A stretch of 64,000 nucleotides of DNA from Alcaligenes faecalis. GTDB taxonomy: Bacteria; Pseudomonadota; Gammaproteobacteria; Burkholderiales; Burkholderiaceae_B. The stretch spans positions 3,782,001 through 3,846,000 of the forward strand of contig NZ_CP023667.1 in the NCBI RefSeq assembly GCF_002443155.1, written 5' to 3'. The translations under genes and the position numbers were made by a program. This document shows positions 19,325 to 27,046 of this stretch, piece after piece (position 1 is the stretch's first letter; the number at the start of each line of letters is the position of its first letter). Below the pieces are notes generated by a model that worked only from the letters and a program-made list of their open reading frames with translations, made no database searches and had not been told where the DNA came from.

Positions 19325-20359
19325 ATGATTAAGCAAGTTAGCAAATGGGTGGGGGTAGCGGCAGTCGCCCTGGCAGCCAGCACCAGCGTGCAGGCACAAA
19401 ACGTCACGCTGCGTTTTTCCAACTGGTTGCCACCCACCCATCCCATGGTGACCGAGATGTTGAATCCCTGGGCCAAGGATGTGGAACAGGCCACGGAAGG
19501 ACGGGTGAAGATTCAGGTTCTGCCGCCCCTGGGCACCCCTGCTTCGCACTACGACCTGGTGCGCAATGGCGTGGCGGACATGACGATTGGTGTGCACTCC
19601 TATACCCCGGAGCGTTTCAAGCTGACGGAAATGGTGGAGCTGCCCATGACGGCCGAGAACGCTCAGGTGAATTCGCTGGCCTACTGGCGCACCTACCAGA
19701 AGTACTTCATGGGCAAGAACGAGCACGCCGGTACCAAGTTACTGGGCGCGTGGGTTCCTGGTTCGTACCAGTTGTGGACCGCTGCCAAGGTAGACAGCCT
19801 GGACAAGCTGGATGGCACCAAGATCCGTATTCCCGGTGTGCTGGTGGAGCGTATCGCCAAGCTGTTGGGGCTGGTGTCGATTTCCTCAACGCTGACCGAA
19901 GCCTATGACCAGATTTCGCGCGGCATTATTGATGGCATGTTCCAGAACTACACCACAGTGATCGACTTCAATCTGGCGCGCTTTATGCCGAACCTGTTCG
20001 TCCTGCCCGGTGGTTTCTCCGCTTCCAGCCAGTTCATGGTGGTTAACGAGCGCAGCTGGCAGCGTATTAGCGAGGCCGACCGTGCCGCGATTGATGCCTT
20101 GTCGGGTGAAGCTCTGGTCAAACGTTTCTCGGGTATCTGGCAAAAGAACAATATGGCGGCTTTTGATCGCTTGAGCGCTGAAGGCATCAAGGTGCACCGC
20201 ATTGAAGGCGAGCAGCTGGAAGCCATGAAGACCAAGCTGGCGGTGATTGAGCAGCAATGGTTGAGCGAAGCCAAGGGTGTGGAGGCTCAGGAAGCGCTGA
20301 ACTTCTACCGTGCCGAGCTGGATCGCGTAGCGGCCGAACTGGGCGTTCCCAAGGACTAA
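19325..20359 (+). CDS. TRAP transporter substrate-binding protein (DctP family)
   Basis: The 344-residue protein has a cleavable signal peptide with a likely cut after VQA (about residue 24), giving a periplasmic receptor that begins QNVTLRFSNWLPPTHPM. The DctP fold is shown by the conserved LDGTKIRIPG (the Arg that usually binds the substrate carboxylate) and ISRGIIDGMFQNYTTV. An organic acid ligand is likely, but the compound cannot be read from the sequence. It delivers ligand to the preceding DctQM. Confidence 0.93.
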   Translation: MIKQVSKWVGVAAVALAASTSVQAQNVTLRFSNWLPPTHPMVTEMLNPWAKDVEQATEGRVKIQVLPPLGTPASHYDLVRNGVADMTIGVHSYTPERFKLTEMVELPMTAENAQVNSLAYWRTYQKYFMGKNEHAGTKLLGAWVPGSYQLWTAAKVDSLDKLDGTKIRIPGVLVERIAKLLGLVSISSTLTEAYDQISRGIIDGMFQNYTTVIDFNLARFMPNLFVLPGGFSASSQFMVVNERSWQRISEADRAAIDALSGEALVKRFSGIWQKNNMAAFDRLSAEGIKVHRIEGEQLEAMKTKLAVIEQQWLSEAKGVEAQEALNFYRAELDRVAAELGVPKD

Positions 20360-20366
20360 ACCCGTC

Positions 20367-21197
20367 ATGACACAGCATCTGGAAAGTGAGTACAACGCCA
20401 GTTGGCATGTGCCCGATCACAAGGAGATTGTGGCCTCGTGGTCGGGGTTGGCCGAGCAGTTTCGGGCTGGTTCGCGTCATGAAGCCAATCAGCCTTACGG
20501 CCCGGAAACGCGTAATGTCATGGACATTCACTTTCCGGTTGTGGAGCGCTCGGATGTGGCGGTGCTGATGTTCATTCATGGTGGTTATTGGCAATCCATG
20601 GACCAGCGTCGTTTCAGCCATCTGGCACAAGGCAGCGTGGATAACGGCCTGATTACGGTATTGCCCACCTATACCTTGTGCCCGCAGGCGAGCGTGGCGC
20701 AGATTATTGATGAACTGCGCCTGGCTTGTGCGACGGTCTGGCGACGTTTCAAGCGCCCGATCGTGGTGGCAGGCCACTCGGCAGGAGGGCATCTGGCAGC
20801 CTGTCTGCTGGCCACCGACTGGCCTGGTTTTGCGCCGGATTTGCCTGGCGATATATTGCAGGCGGGCCTGGGCTTGTCCGGCCTGTATGACCTGGAACCG
20901 CTGACGCATATCGGCATTAATGATGCCTTGCAGCTCAATGCTCAAACCGCCCGAGCCTCCAGCCCCTTGTTTTGGCCTGCCCCTGCACATGGCCAGCCTT
21001 TCGAGGCCTGGGTAGGGGGGGATGAAACCTCGGAGTTTCATCGTCAAAGCCAGGAACTGGCCAAGGCCTGGTCCAGGCAAGGAGTGGATGCGGTGTACCG
21101 CAGCCTGCCGGGAACAAATCACTACAACGTGATCGCGGCCTTGGCTGATAAAGAATCCGTACTGTCAGCGCGTCTGGTTGCGCTGGCAAGGAATTGA
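20367..21197 (+). CDS. Alpha/beta hydrolase, arylformamidase (kynurenine formamidase)-like
   Basis: The 276-residue protein has the oxyanion motif HGGYW (MFIHGGYWQSMDQ) and the nucleophile elbow AGHSAGGH, with a C-terminal His in GTNHYNV. This motif pair marks the BNA7/arylformamidase-type esterases. It begins seven bases after the TRAP receptor, so it probably acts on the imported compound, perhaps hydrolysing an N-formyl, amide or ester bond. No kynureninase or tryptophan dioxygenase is near, so kynurenine is not proven as the substrate. Confidence 0.75.
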   Translation: MTQHLESEYNASWHVPDHKEIVASWSGLAEQFRAGSRHEANQPYGPETRNVMDIHFPVVERSDVAVLMFIHGGYWQSMDQRRFSHLAQGSVDNGLITVLPTYTLCPQASVAQIIDELRLACATVWRRFKRPIVVAGHSAGGHLAACLLATDWPGFAPDLPGDILQAGLGLSGLYDLEPLTHIGINDALQLNAQTARASSPLFWPAPAHGQPFEAWVGGDETSEFHRQSQELAKAWSRQGVDAVYRSLPGTNHYNVIAALADKESVLSARLVALARN

Positions 21198-21231
21198 GTT
21201 ATCTCTGTCTTTCGTTAGGCAAACCACTTTT

Positions 21232-21256
21232 ACCGGGCCTTTGGCCCGGTTTTTTT
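21232..21256 (+). terminator. Strong rho-independent terminator
   Basis: ACCGGGCC (21232-21239) pairs with GGCCCGGT (21243-21250) around a TTT loop and is followed by seven T. It ends the TRAP-hydrolase operon. Confidence 0.95.
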
Positions 21257-21319
21257 GTACCTGCTTCTTAGCAGTCTCGAGTTGGGTCTTGTTGTTCAGG
21301 ACTGTGTTCCAGCCTAGGG

Positions 21320-21364
21320 GTGACATTCATGTCACGCTGAGCCGTGACATGCCAAGTACTTGGC
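21320..21364. promoter_or_regulatory. Two adjacent palindromes
   Basis: GTGACAT-TC-ATGTCAC (21320-21335) is a 16-base inverted repeat with 7-base arms, and a third GTGACATG copy follows. GCCAAGTACTTGGC (21351-21364) is a perfect 14-base palindrome. They lie between the terminator and the toxin-antitoxin genes and look like binding sites for dimeric regulators. Confidence 0.5.
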
Positions 21365-21461
21365 GAAGATACTGATGTTTCGGATATGGGTAGTGTGCAG
21401 AGGGCATCATGGCCTTTGTACAAGTGCCCAAGTTTTTGCCTTCTTCTACTATTGCTTTGTA

Positions 21462-21477
21462 TTCGTCTATAAACGAA
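21462..21477 (+). promoter_or_regulatory. Putative autoregulatory operator of the toxin-antitoxin pair
   Basis: TTCGT (21462-21466) and ACGAA (21473-21477) form an inverted repeat around CTATAA, directly in front of the toxin ATG. Such pairs are normally repressed by the antitoxin bound near the promoter. Confidence 0.4.
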
Positions 21478-21478
21478 A

Positions 21479-21829
21479 ATGACTCAATATCGTATTAAAC
21501 ATTACTTAACGGCTGGTACGCAGGAGGATGTGTACATGAAGTGGCTTGGCCGTTTACGTGATCGGAAAACTCAGGTGGCCTTGATCCGACGTGCGAACCG
21601 GATGGAACATGGCAATTTTGGCGATCACAGGTTTTGTCGAGACGGTGTTTGGGAGCTTCGCCTGGATGTAGGGCCAGGGCTGCGTGTCTATTACGCTCAA
21701 GCCGGACAGCGGATTGTGCTGTTGCTGTGTGGTGGCAGCAAACGAACGCAGCAGGCGGATATTGATCGGGCGCTTATTTATTGGCAGGACAGGCAGGAGA
21801 GAAAAGACCATGAGAAGCAGGTCACATGA
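21479..21829 (+). CDS. RelE/ParE-superfamily toxin, HigB-like (killer protein family)
   Basis: The 116-residue protein resembles the phage-Gp49/HigB-like addiction-module killer family: KWLGRLRDRKTQVALIRRANRMEHGNFGDHRF, then VWELRLDVGPGLRVYYA and IVLLLCGGSKRTQQADIDRAL. This is the typical compact beta-sheet toxin that cleaves mRNA at the ribosome. The toxin gene precedes the antitoxin, the order seen in higBA. It overlaps the antitoxin gene by 20 bases. The C-terminal tail is unusually long and polar. Confidence 0.85.
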   Translation: MTQYRIKHYLTAGTQEDVYMKWLGRLRDRKTQVALIRRANRMEHGNFGDHRFCRDGVWELRLDVGPGLRVYYAQAGQRIVLLLCGGSKRTQQADIDRALIYWQDRQERKDHEKQVT

Positions 21830-22100
21830 TGAGGCTATGGCCGATCTGTATCGCAGTGATCCGGCCTTGGCATTAGAGACTATCAATCAGATTTTGGAGG
21901 ACGGGGATCAGGCCGAACTCCTGATCGTGTTGCGTCAATTGGCACAGGCTTTTGGTGGTGTGCAGGCAGTTGCTGAGCAGGCGCAGTTAAATCCGACGCA
22001 GCTTTACAGGACCTTGTCCCCCAAGGGGAATCCGGCCTTGAGCAGCCTGACGGCCATTTTGAAGGCAATGGGCCTGCGTCTTGCGGTGCAGCCTTTGTAG
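21810..22100 (+). CDS. Antitoxin of the HigA-like addiction module
   Basis: The 96-residue protein has a helix-turn-helix of the probable addiction module antidote family: QLAQAFGGVQAVAEQAQLNPTQLYRTLSPKGNPALSSLTAILKAMGLRLAVQP. It should neutralise the preceding toxin and repress the pair. The ATG at 21810 is chosen from AGGAGA about nine bases upstream and from the overlap with the toxin gene. Confidence 0.85.
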   Translation: MRSRSHDEAMADLYRSDPALALETINQILEDGDQAELLIVLRQLAQAFGGVQAVAEQAQLNPTQLYRTLSPKGNPALSSLTAILKAMGLRLAVQPL

Positions 22101-22167
22101 GCTTCTGGCGGATCATGATTTAGCATGACATTTCCCACCTTGGCCTCCTTGTGATTCAAAGCCACTT

Positions 22168-22623
22168 ATGACTGAAAACACCCCTGATACTCGCCCTGTG
22201 TACAGAGCGGCCTGCCATTGCGGAGCCGTTCGTTTCAATGTGAAGCTGACCGATGGTCTGCGTTCCGCACGCCGTTGCAATTGCTCGTATTGCCGCATGC
22301 GCGGGGCGGTGGCGGTGTCGGCTAACCTGGCAGATATTCAGGTGGAGCAAGGGCAGGATGCCTTGACGCTTTATCAATTCAACACCGGGCAGGCCCGGCA
22401 TTATTTCTGTTCGCATTGCGGGATTTATACCTTCCATCAGCGCCGCTCCAACCCGGAGCAGTATGGTGTGAATGTGGCCTGTATTGAAGGCATGAGCCCC
22501 TTCGATTTTGAGGAAGTGCCGGTTAATGAAGGCCGCAGTCATCCCAAGGATCGATCGGGTGGTGGCAGTGTGATTGCCGGCTGGCTGCGCTATAAGGCTA
22601 ATCCGGAGGCGCAGGACGACTGA
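22168..22623 (+). CDS. GFA (CENP-V/glutathione-dependent formaldehyde-activating) family protein
   Basis: The 151-residue protein has the zinc-binding pattern of the GFA fold: Cys16-His-Cys18-Gly, Cys37-x-Cys39-x2-Cys42 and Cys81-x2-Cys84-Gly. Some members bind glutathione-formaldehyde adducts, but most have no proven activity. It stands alone 67 bases after the antitoxin gene. The family is clear; the function is open. Confidence 0.88.
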   Translation: MTENTPDTRPVYRAACHCGAVRFNVKLTDGLRSARRCNCSYCRMRGAVAVSANLADIQVEQGQDALTLYQFNTGQARHYFCSHCGIYTFHQRRSNPEQYGVNVACIEGMSPFDFEEVPVNEGRSHPKDRSGGGSVIAGWLRYKANPEAQDD

Positions 22624-22748
22624 CGTTGCCTGCCTGCTTTGTGCTGCGATCAATAAGAAATACCTTCAGGCTGCACCTTCGGCTTGTAGCCACCCGCCGA
22701 GGAACGTTTTTACATGGGGTGCTACGCCTTGGGAACGGCCCGGTGGTT

Positions 22749-22784
22749 AAAAAAACGCCCCTTACGACTAGCGCAGAGGGGCGT
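22749..22784 (-). terminator. Terminator of the leftward porin operon
   Basis: ACGCCCCT (22755-22762) pairs with AGGGGCGT (22777-22784). Reading leftward the stem is followed by the complement of an A-run (22749-22755), a T-run, about 90 bases after the porin stop. Confidence 0.75.
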
Positions 22785-22873
22785 ATAAAAACAGATATCG
22801 CGGAACAGAATCGCGTATCTACGGAAAAACAGTACAGCGAGTCAGGGTGTGGCCCCCGAAGGGGCGTCCCGCT

Positions 22874-24058
22874 TTAGAACTTGTGGTTGAAGGCCACGTA
22901 CAGCTGTGTGGCGCGTGCGTCTGGCAGGAAGGTCAGGTTCTGCGCATAGCCGCCGTATACGTACACCATGGTGCGTTTGGACAGGTCGTACTGGTAACCC
23001 ACCGAGTACACGTGCTGACGTTTGGTTTGCGCATTGGGGCCGGTAATGCTCTCTGGCAAGCTGCGTGGATCAGCCATGTTCCAGCCCAGCGAGAAGCGTC
23101 CACCGGCCAGGGGTGTGGTCACCCCAAAGGAGTAGGAGTTGATCCGCAGGCCCGGTACCGCAGCAAAGGATGGCAAGGGGTTGGTGACGTTGCTCAGGCC
23201 AAAGACCTGGGTAGCAAACAGACCGTCACGGGTTTGACCGATACCGGCGAAAACTTTGACCACATCAAAGTCGTAGCTGGCCGCACCCGCCCAGGCGCTG
23301 ACACGGGTGGAGTCGGCAGCAGGACGTGCGCCGCTGGCAGACTGTTTATTGATGTGCAGTTGGTCGTACACCAGAGCGGCACTCAAGGGGCCGTTGTTGT
23401 AGCGCAGGCCGGTGGTCACTGCACGGATATTGCTGTCCTTGCTGTTGGTGCCGTCCGGGCGCTCGCTATCCCAGTGCTGCTTGCCGTTGATGTTGAAGGA
23501 ATAGCCAATACCGAACTGAAAGCCGTTCAGCGTGGGCGATTGGTATTGGATCTGGTTGTCGTAACGCACCGTGTTGGCCACGCTGAAGGTCGATCCAAAG
23601 CCCACAATCCCGCCACCGCCACCCAAGGGGTGAGCCATGCTGAAGTATTCGGTAGGCATATTGTTCTTCAGGCCGAAATCCACCTGGCCCCAGTCCTCGC
23701 CTGCCAGACCCAGTGTGGCCTGACGGCCGAACAGGCGACCACCCTGAATGGATTGGCCGGTAGGCACATCAAAGCCGCTTTCCAGCACAAACTTGGCTTG
23801 CAGCCCGTTGCCCAGATCTTCCGTGCCACGGATACCCCAGCGGCTGCCAAAGTGCACCCCGCTGTTGGGGCCCAGACGCGAGGTCTTGAACTCGGTAGCA
23901 TCGGTTCGGTCCCGGCTGTAGCTGCTATTGCCTTTGTTCATGTCGTAGCCAACACCCGTGTCCAGAATCCCGTACAGGGTGATGGATGCGTGGGCTGCCG
24001 AGCTGGCCATCAGTAAAAACAGGGCCGTACTGACCGCGGTTTTATTTCTTGTTTTCAA
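22874..24058 (-). CDS. Gram-negative porin (outer membrane)
   Basis: The 394-residue protein has a signal peptide (LKTRNKTAVSTALFLLMASSAAHA, cut before SITLYG) and a mature part starting SITLYGILDTGVGYD. It ends in QLYVAFNHKF, the C-terminal Phe that targets beta-barrels to the outer membrane. Comparable 16-strand porins of betaproteobacteria are general diffusion pores. No ATG gives a complete signal peptide; a TTG at 24058 behind an AGGAGAAGAGGA ribosome site does. It lies downstream of the DapA-like gene and may pass the same substrate. Confidence 0.88.
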   Translation of the reverse strand: MKTRNKTAVSTALFLLMASSAAHASITLYGILDTGVGYDMNKGNSSYSRDRTDATEFKTSRLGPNSGVHFGSRWGIRGTEDLGNGLQAKFVLESGFDVPTGQSIQGGRLFGRQATLGLAGEDWGQVDFGLKNNMPTEYFSMAHPLGGGGGIVGFGSTFSVANTVRYDNQIQYQSPTLNGFQFGIGYSFNINGKQHWDSERPDGTNSKDSNIRAVTTGLRYNNGPLSAALVYDQLHINKQSASGARPAADSTRVSAWAGAASYDFDVVKVFAGIGQTRDGLFATQVFGLSNVTNPLPSFAAVPGLRINSYSFGVTTPLAGGRFSLGWNMADPRSLPESITGPNAQTKRQHVYSVGYQYDLSKRTMVYVYGGYAQNLTFLPDARATQLYVAFNHKF

Positions 24059-24143
24059 TTCCTCTTCTCCTTCGTGGTAGATAAAAAAAGCGTGCAGCAA
24101 TCCCCCTACCGCAAGTGATGCAGCAAGAAACAGGCGCAACAAA

Positions 24144-24213
24144 GCAGGCAGGGCAAAGTGCCTGCGCCGTGTACCAGCGAAGGGGGTGTGGGGCGAGTAC
24201 CGGCGGTACTCGC
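24144..24213 (-). other. Two hairpins between the DapA-like gene and the porin
   Basis: GCGAGTACC (24193-24201) pairs with GGTACTCGC (24205-24213), a perfect 9-base stem with a 3-base loop. GCAGGCA (24144-24150) pairs with TGCCTGC (24159-24165). Neither is followed by a T-run in the leftward direction. They may reduce read-through or protect the upstream message, so that porin and enzyme levels differ. Confidence 0.55.
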
Positions 24214-24223
24214 GGCAGGGGTC

Positions 24224-25147
24224 TTAGATCAGTTCAAGATCGACCAAAGTTTGGCGTATGACGTCTATCTCGGTGTCCTCGACCTCCAGAATGGGGCGGC
24301 GTACATAGGGCTGCACGGGTACGCCGCGCATCTTGAATGCAACTTTCAGCACCGAGGGCGAAGAGCCGTAGCGGCCGATCAGCTCGGGGGTGTACCAGCG
24401 TTGCAGAATCTGTATGTCTTTCTGGCCGCAGGCGCGGGCAGCGTCTATATCGCCGCGCCAGATGTGGTTGTAAAAATCAGGCTGATAACGGCCCAACACG
24501 CCGCCTGCGCCAATCGTGCCGTCGCCATCCACACTTTGCAGCAGGGACAGGCCGTGCTCGTCCATGCGAAAGCCGTACACACGGACCTTGTCTTTCAGGC
24601 GGAACAGCGTCTTGATGAACTGTTCAATGCTGGGGCTGGATTGCTTGATGCCGACGACACCATCGATATCGCTCAGTTGCTCCAGCAAATCCACCGACAA
24701 ATCGATTCCGGTCCCGGCAGGCCAGTTGTAAATCACGATAGGCAAGGTGATTTCTTTGGCAATCTGCTGGTAAAAGGCCAGGATTTCCTTGTCGTTGGGG
24801 CGTACATACGGGGGCGGTGCAATCACGACCCCTTCATAGCCCAGTGCCTGAGCCTCTTGAGCAAGAGCGACCACTTCGGCGGGTGTGTAGCCGGTACAGC
24901 CCGCCAGCAACGGCAGCTTGCCGCGCATGGCGTCGGCACTGGCGCGGAACAGCTCTACCCGTTCCTGGTTGGACAGGCTGGTCCATTCACTGGTGGTGCC
25001 GCCTACAAACAGACCGTGCATGCCCTCGGCATGCAGCCATTCCAGCATGCTGTGCAGTGCCGGTACATCCAGCTGTCGTGCTTCATCAAAAGGGGTGATG
25101 GTGGTCGGGATGTAGCCCTTCCAGTTCACCCGGTGTTTCTTGCTCAT
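24224..25147 (-). CDS. DapA-family (class I) lyase or deaminase
   Basis: The 307-residue protein is a TIM-barrel member of the dihydrodipicolinate synthase/N-acetylneuraminate lyase superfamily. It shows GTTSEW at 50-55, Tyr140 in IYNWP and the Schiff-base Lys168 in GIKQSS. Members use pyruvate or an alpha-keto acid; one branch (LhpC) deaminates pyrroline-4-hydroxy-2-carboxylate in hydroxyproline breakdown. A role in amino acid synthesis is unlikely, given the catabolic neighbours. The ATG at 25147 is preferred to an upstream GTG. It is 43 bases from the VOC-RidA gene, and both probably form one operon. Confidence 0.85.
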   Translation of the reverse strand: MSKKHRVNWKGYIPTTITPFDEARQLDVPALHSMLEWLHAEGMHGLFVGGTTSEWTSLSNQERVELFRASADAMRGKLPLLAGCTGYTPAEVVALAQEAQALGYEGVVIAPPPYVRPNDKEILAFYQQIAKEITLPIVIYNWPAGTGIDLSVDLLEQLSDIDGVVGIKQSSPSIEQFIKTLFRLKDKVRVYGFRMDEHGLSLLQSVDGDGTIGAGGVLGRYQPDFYNHIWRGDIDAARACGQKDIQILQRWYTPELIGRYGSSPSVLKVAFKMRGVPVQPYVRRPILEVEDTEIDVIRQTLVDLELI

Positions 25148-25190
25148 GTGTGTCACTTGTATGGGTTGAAGAAAAGAGGAGGCCTCTGGC

Positions 25191-26105
25191 TCAGGGCAGA
25201 CGTGCCGTGGCTTCGATCTCGACCAGCATGTCTGGCAGCGCCAGATTGGCGACTCCCAGCAAGGTGTTGGCAGCCGGTTCGGCCCCCTCGTAAAACTCGT
25301 TGATCAGTGCGCAGATCGGGCCCAGCTCTTCAGGTGTGTGGCCGACCAGATAGGTGCGCAAACGCACGACATCGCGCGGGCTGGCACCGGCTTCTTTCAG
25401 GACGGTTTTCAGGTTCTGCAAAGCCTGGCGGGTTTGTGCGATGCGATCGCCTGCGCCCACTAACTGCCCTTCACCATTCCAGGCGACTTGTCCGGCCAGA
25501 TGCACGGTGCGGCTGTTGTCCTGCACGACCGCGTGCGAAAAACCGAAGTTGGTGCTGTTGTAGAGCGATGCCGGATTCACGCACTCACGGCCCTGGGGGG
25601 CGTTCAGTGGCGCACTGCGCTGTACCAGCTCAAAAATATTGCCCCAGGGGTCGGTGAAGTATTGAAACTGGGCTCCCGCAGTGGGGCCCGAATCGAAGGC
25701 GATTCGATCCAGCACTGTGCAGCCGTGCTGTTCAAGTTGTGCAACCGCCTGATCCAGATCGGCCACCAGAAAACCCAGGTGATGTGCACCCACATGATTG
25801 GACTTCAGGGCCTTTTGGGTGTCGCTGGCAGGTTGTGCGTAGGAAAACAGCTCGATATGAAAGCCATTGGGCAGGACCATAAAGGCCAGTTCCAGCTTGG
25901 CATCGGGGACGTCCAGGTGAGCGTGGGTCCAGTCTTTGCCTTGAGCAGAACGGGGCAGATCGGCACTGTTGATGGGCCCCAGACGGTAGAGCTGGCGGGC
26001 ACCAAACAGGCGTTCATAAAAAGCAATGGCCGCATCCAGATCGGGTACGGTCCAGGCGGCGTGATCAATTTGTTCAATAGCCAATGGCAAAACAGGCGAT
26101 GTCAT
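25191..26105 (-). CDS. VOC-RidA fusion protein
   Basis: This 304-residue protein joins two domains in one frame. Residues about 1-175 are a VOC/glyoxalase fold (IEQIDHAAWTVPDLDAAIAFYERLFGA, then VGAHHLGFLVADLDQAV and FDSGPTAGAQFQYFTDPWGNIFELV). About 185-304 are a RidA/YjgF fold (VHLAGQVAWNGEGQLVGAGDRIAQT through LVEIEATARLP). RidA enzymes hydrolyse reactive imines or enamines, but the Arg that catalyses this in E. coli RidA (Arg105) is not present: the matching stretch reads PAANTLLGV. The start at 26105 follows GGAG. The gene is the first of the leftward operon beside the amine dehydrogenase. Confidence 0.88.
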   Translation of the reverse strand: MTSPVLPLAIEQIDHAAWTVPDLDAAIAFYERLFGARQLYRLGPINSADLPRSAQGKDWTHAHLDVPDAKLELAFMVLPNGFHIELFSYAQPASDTQKALKSNHVGAHHLGFLVADLDQAVAQLEQHGCTVLDRIAFDSGPTAGAQFQYFTDPWGNIFELVQRSAPLNAPQGRECVNPASLYNSTNFGFSHAVVQDNSRTVHLAGQVAWNGEGQLVGAGDRIAQTRQALQNLKTVLKEAGASPRDVVRLRTYLVGHTPEELGPICALINEFYEGAEPAANTLLGVANLALPDMLVEIEATARLP

Positions 26106-26466
26106 GAAGTCTCCGTTTGTGCCCGTACAGGGGCTGTATACAAGATTGTGCAATAAAACTGCACATAATTTACGGTATAAATAATACTTTAGGCCTGTAG
26201 TTTTTTGTTGAAAAACTGGGCTACGTATTTTCCCTAGGTAAATTATTGTTTATAAACAATGGCTTGTGATTTATGTTTGTGACGTCCATATCGATGTTAC
26301 GTGTAAAGTACTTGTGCACACGTGTAAAGTCTGGAAGAATTCAGCACTGAAACTGCACGGTTTGTGCAGTTTCAGAACATGCATTTGCACACCATTAGGC
26401 TGCCTCTCTTACCCTATAATTCGTGAAGTTCGGCTACACATAACTACACGAACATAGGACTTCAGA
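26106..26466. promoter_or_regulatory. Divergent promoter region with several operator-like repeats
   Basis: This 361-base gap between the fusion gene and the XRE regulator is rich in repeats. TGAAACTGCAC (26348-26358) / GTGCAGTTTCA (26364-26374) is a perfect 11-base inverted repeat. TGTGCA-N7-TGCACA lies at 26147-26165. GTGTAAAGT occurs twice in direct orientation (26301-26309, 26322-26330), 21 bases apart. TTGTTTATAAACAA (about 26246-26259) is a palindrome. A perfect -10 TATAAT lies at 26415-26420 with no good -35, which suggests regulated initiation. Confidence 0.7.
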
Positions 26467-27003
26467 ATGATAGGCAAACGACTTCATGAGCTGCGCGTGG
26501 CCAAGGGTCTGTCCCTGCGGGAGTTGGGGCAGATGGTCAAGCTCTCGCCCACGCTGCTCAGTCAGGTAGAACGCGGTGTCACCACACCCAGTTTGACGAC
26601 CCTGCGCAAGCTCAGCGGGATCTTTGGGGAATCCATGTCTTCCTTGTTCATGGATACCAGCAAGGGGCCGTCGGTATGGATCAGCCGCCCGGGTGAACGC
26701 ATGTTGCTGCGTGGCCCGCGTGGGGGCGTCGTCTATGAACGGCTCACCCGGGGCAATGGCGAGATGGAAGTGTTCCGGGCTGTTTACGAAGTCGGTCAAC
26801 AGTCCATGGACGATATGTCGCACCCGTCCCTGGAAAGTGTCTATGTAGTCCGGGGTGTCATTACTGCAGAGATTGATAAGGTAAGTTTTGACGTCAAAGC
26901 TGGTGAGAACATCAGCTTTGATGCACGCCAAAGCCACCGTTACCTGAACCGGGGAACGGAGGAAGCGGAAATCATCATGTCGATTACCCCGCCCGTCCCC
27001 TGA
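26467..27003 (+). CDS. XRE-cupin transcriptional regulator
   Basis: The 178-residue protein has an N-terminal XRE helix-turn-helix (LHELRVAKGLSLRELGQMVKLSPTLLSQVERGVTTPSLTTLRKLSGIFG, about 5-60) and a C-terminal cupin domain (about 95-175; HPSLESVYVVRGVITAEIDKVSFDVKAGENISFDARQSHRYLN). Such proteins, for example PuuR relatives, control amine and amino acid catabolism with the cupin as sensor. It is divergent from the VOC-RidA operon and directly upstream of the oxidase genes, so it most likely controls both. Confidence 0.92.
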   Translation: MIGKRLHELRVAKGLSLRELGQMVKLSPTLLSQVERGVTTPSLTTLRKLSGIFGESMSSLFMDTSKGPSVWISRPGERMLLRGPRGGVVYERLTRGNGEMEVFRAVYEVGQQSMDDMSHPSLESVYVVRGVITAEIDKVSFDVKAGENISFDARQSHRYLNRGTEEAEIIMSITPPVP

Positions 27004-27046
27004 TTTGTCTTGATCCGGGGCGAACGGTGTACCGCATCACTACACT

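Noticed and set aside
20367..21197. Bona fide kynurenine formamidase (kynB)
   Set aside because: The HGGYW and GHSAGGH motifs are shared by many esterases, and no kynurenine pathway gene is nearby, so only the family is named.
22852..22865. Small GC-rich stem GCCCC/GGGGC next to the porin stop
   Set aside because: The stem is too short and lacks a T-run; the better terminator is at 22749-22784.
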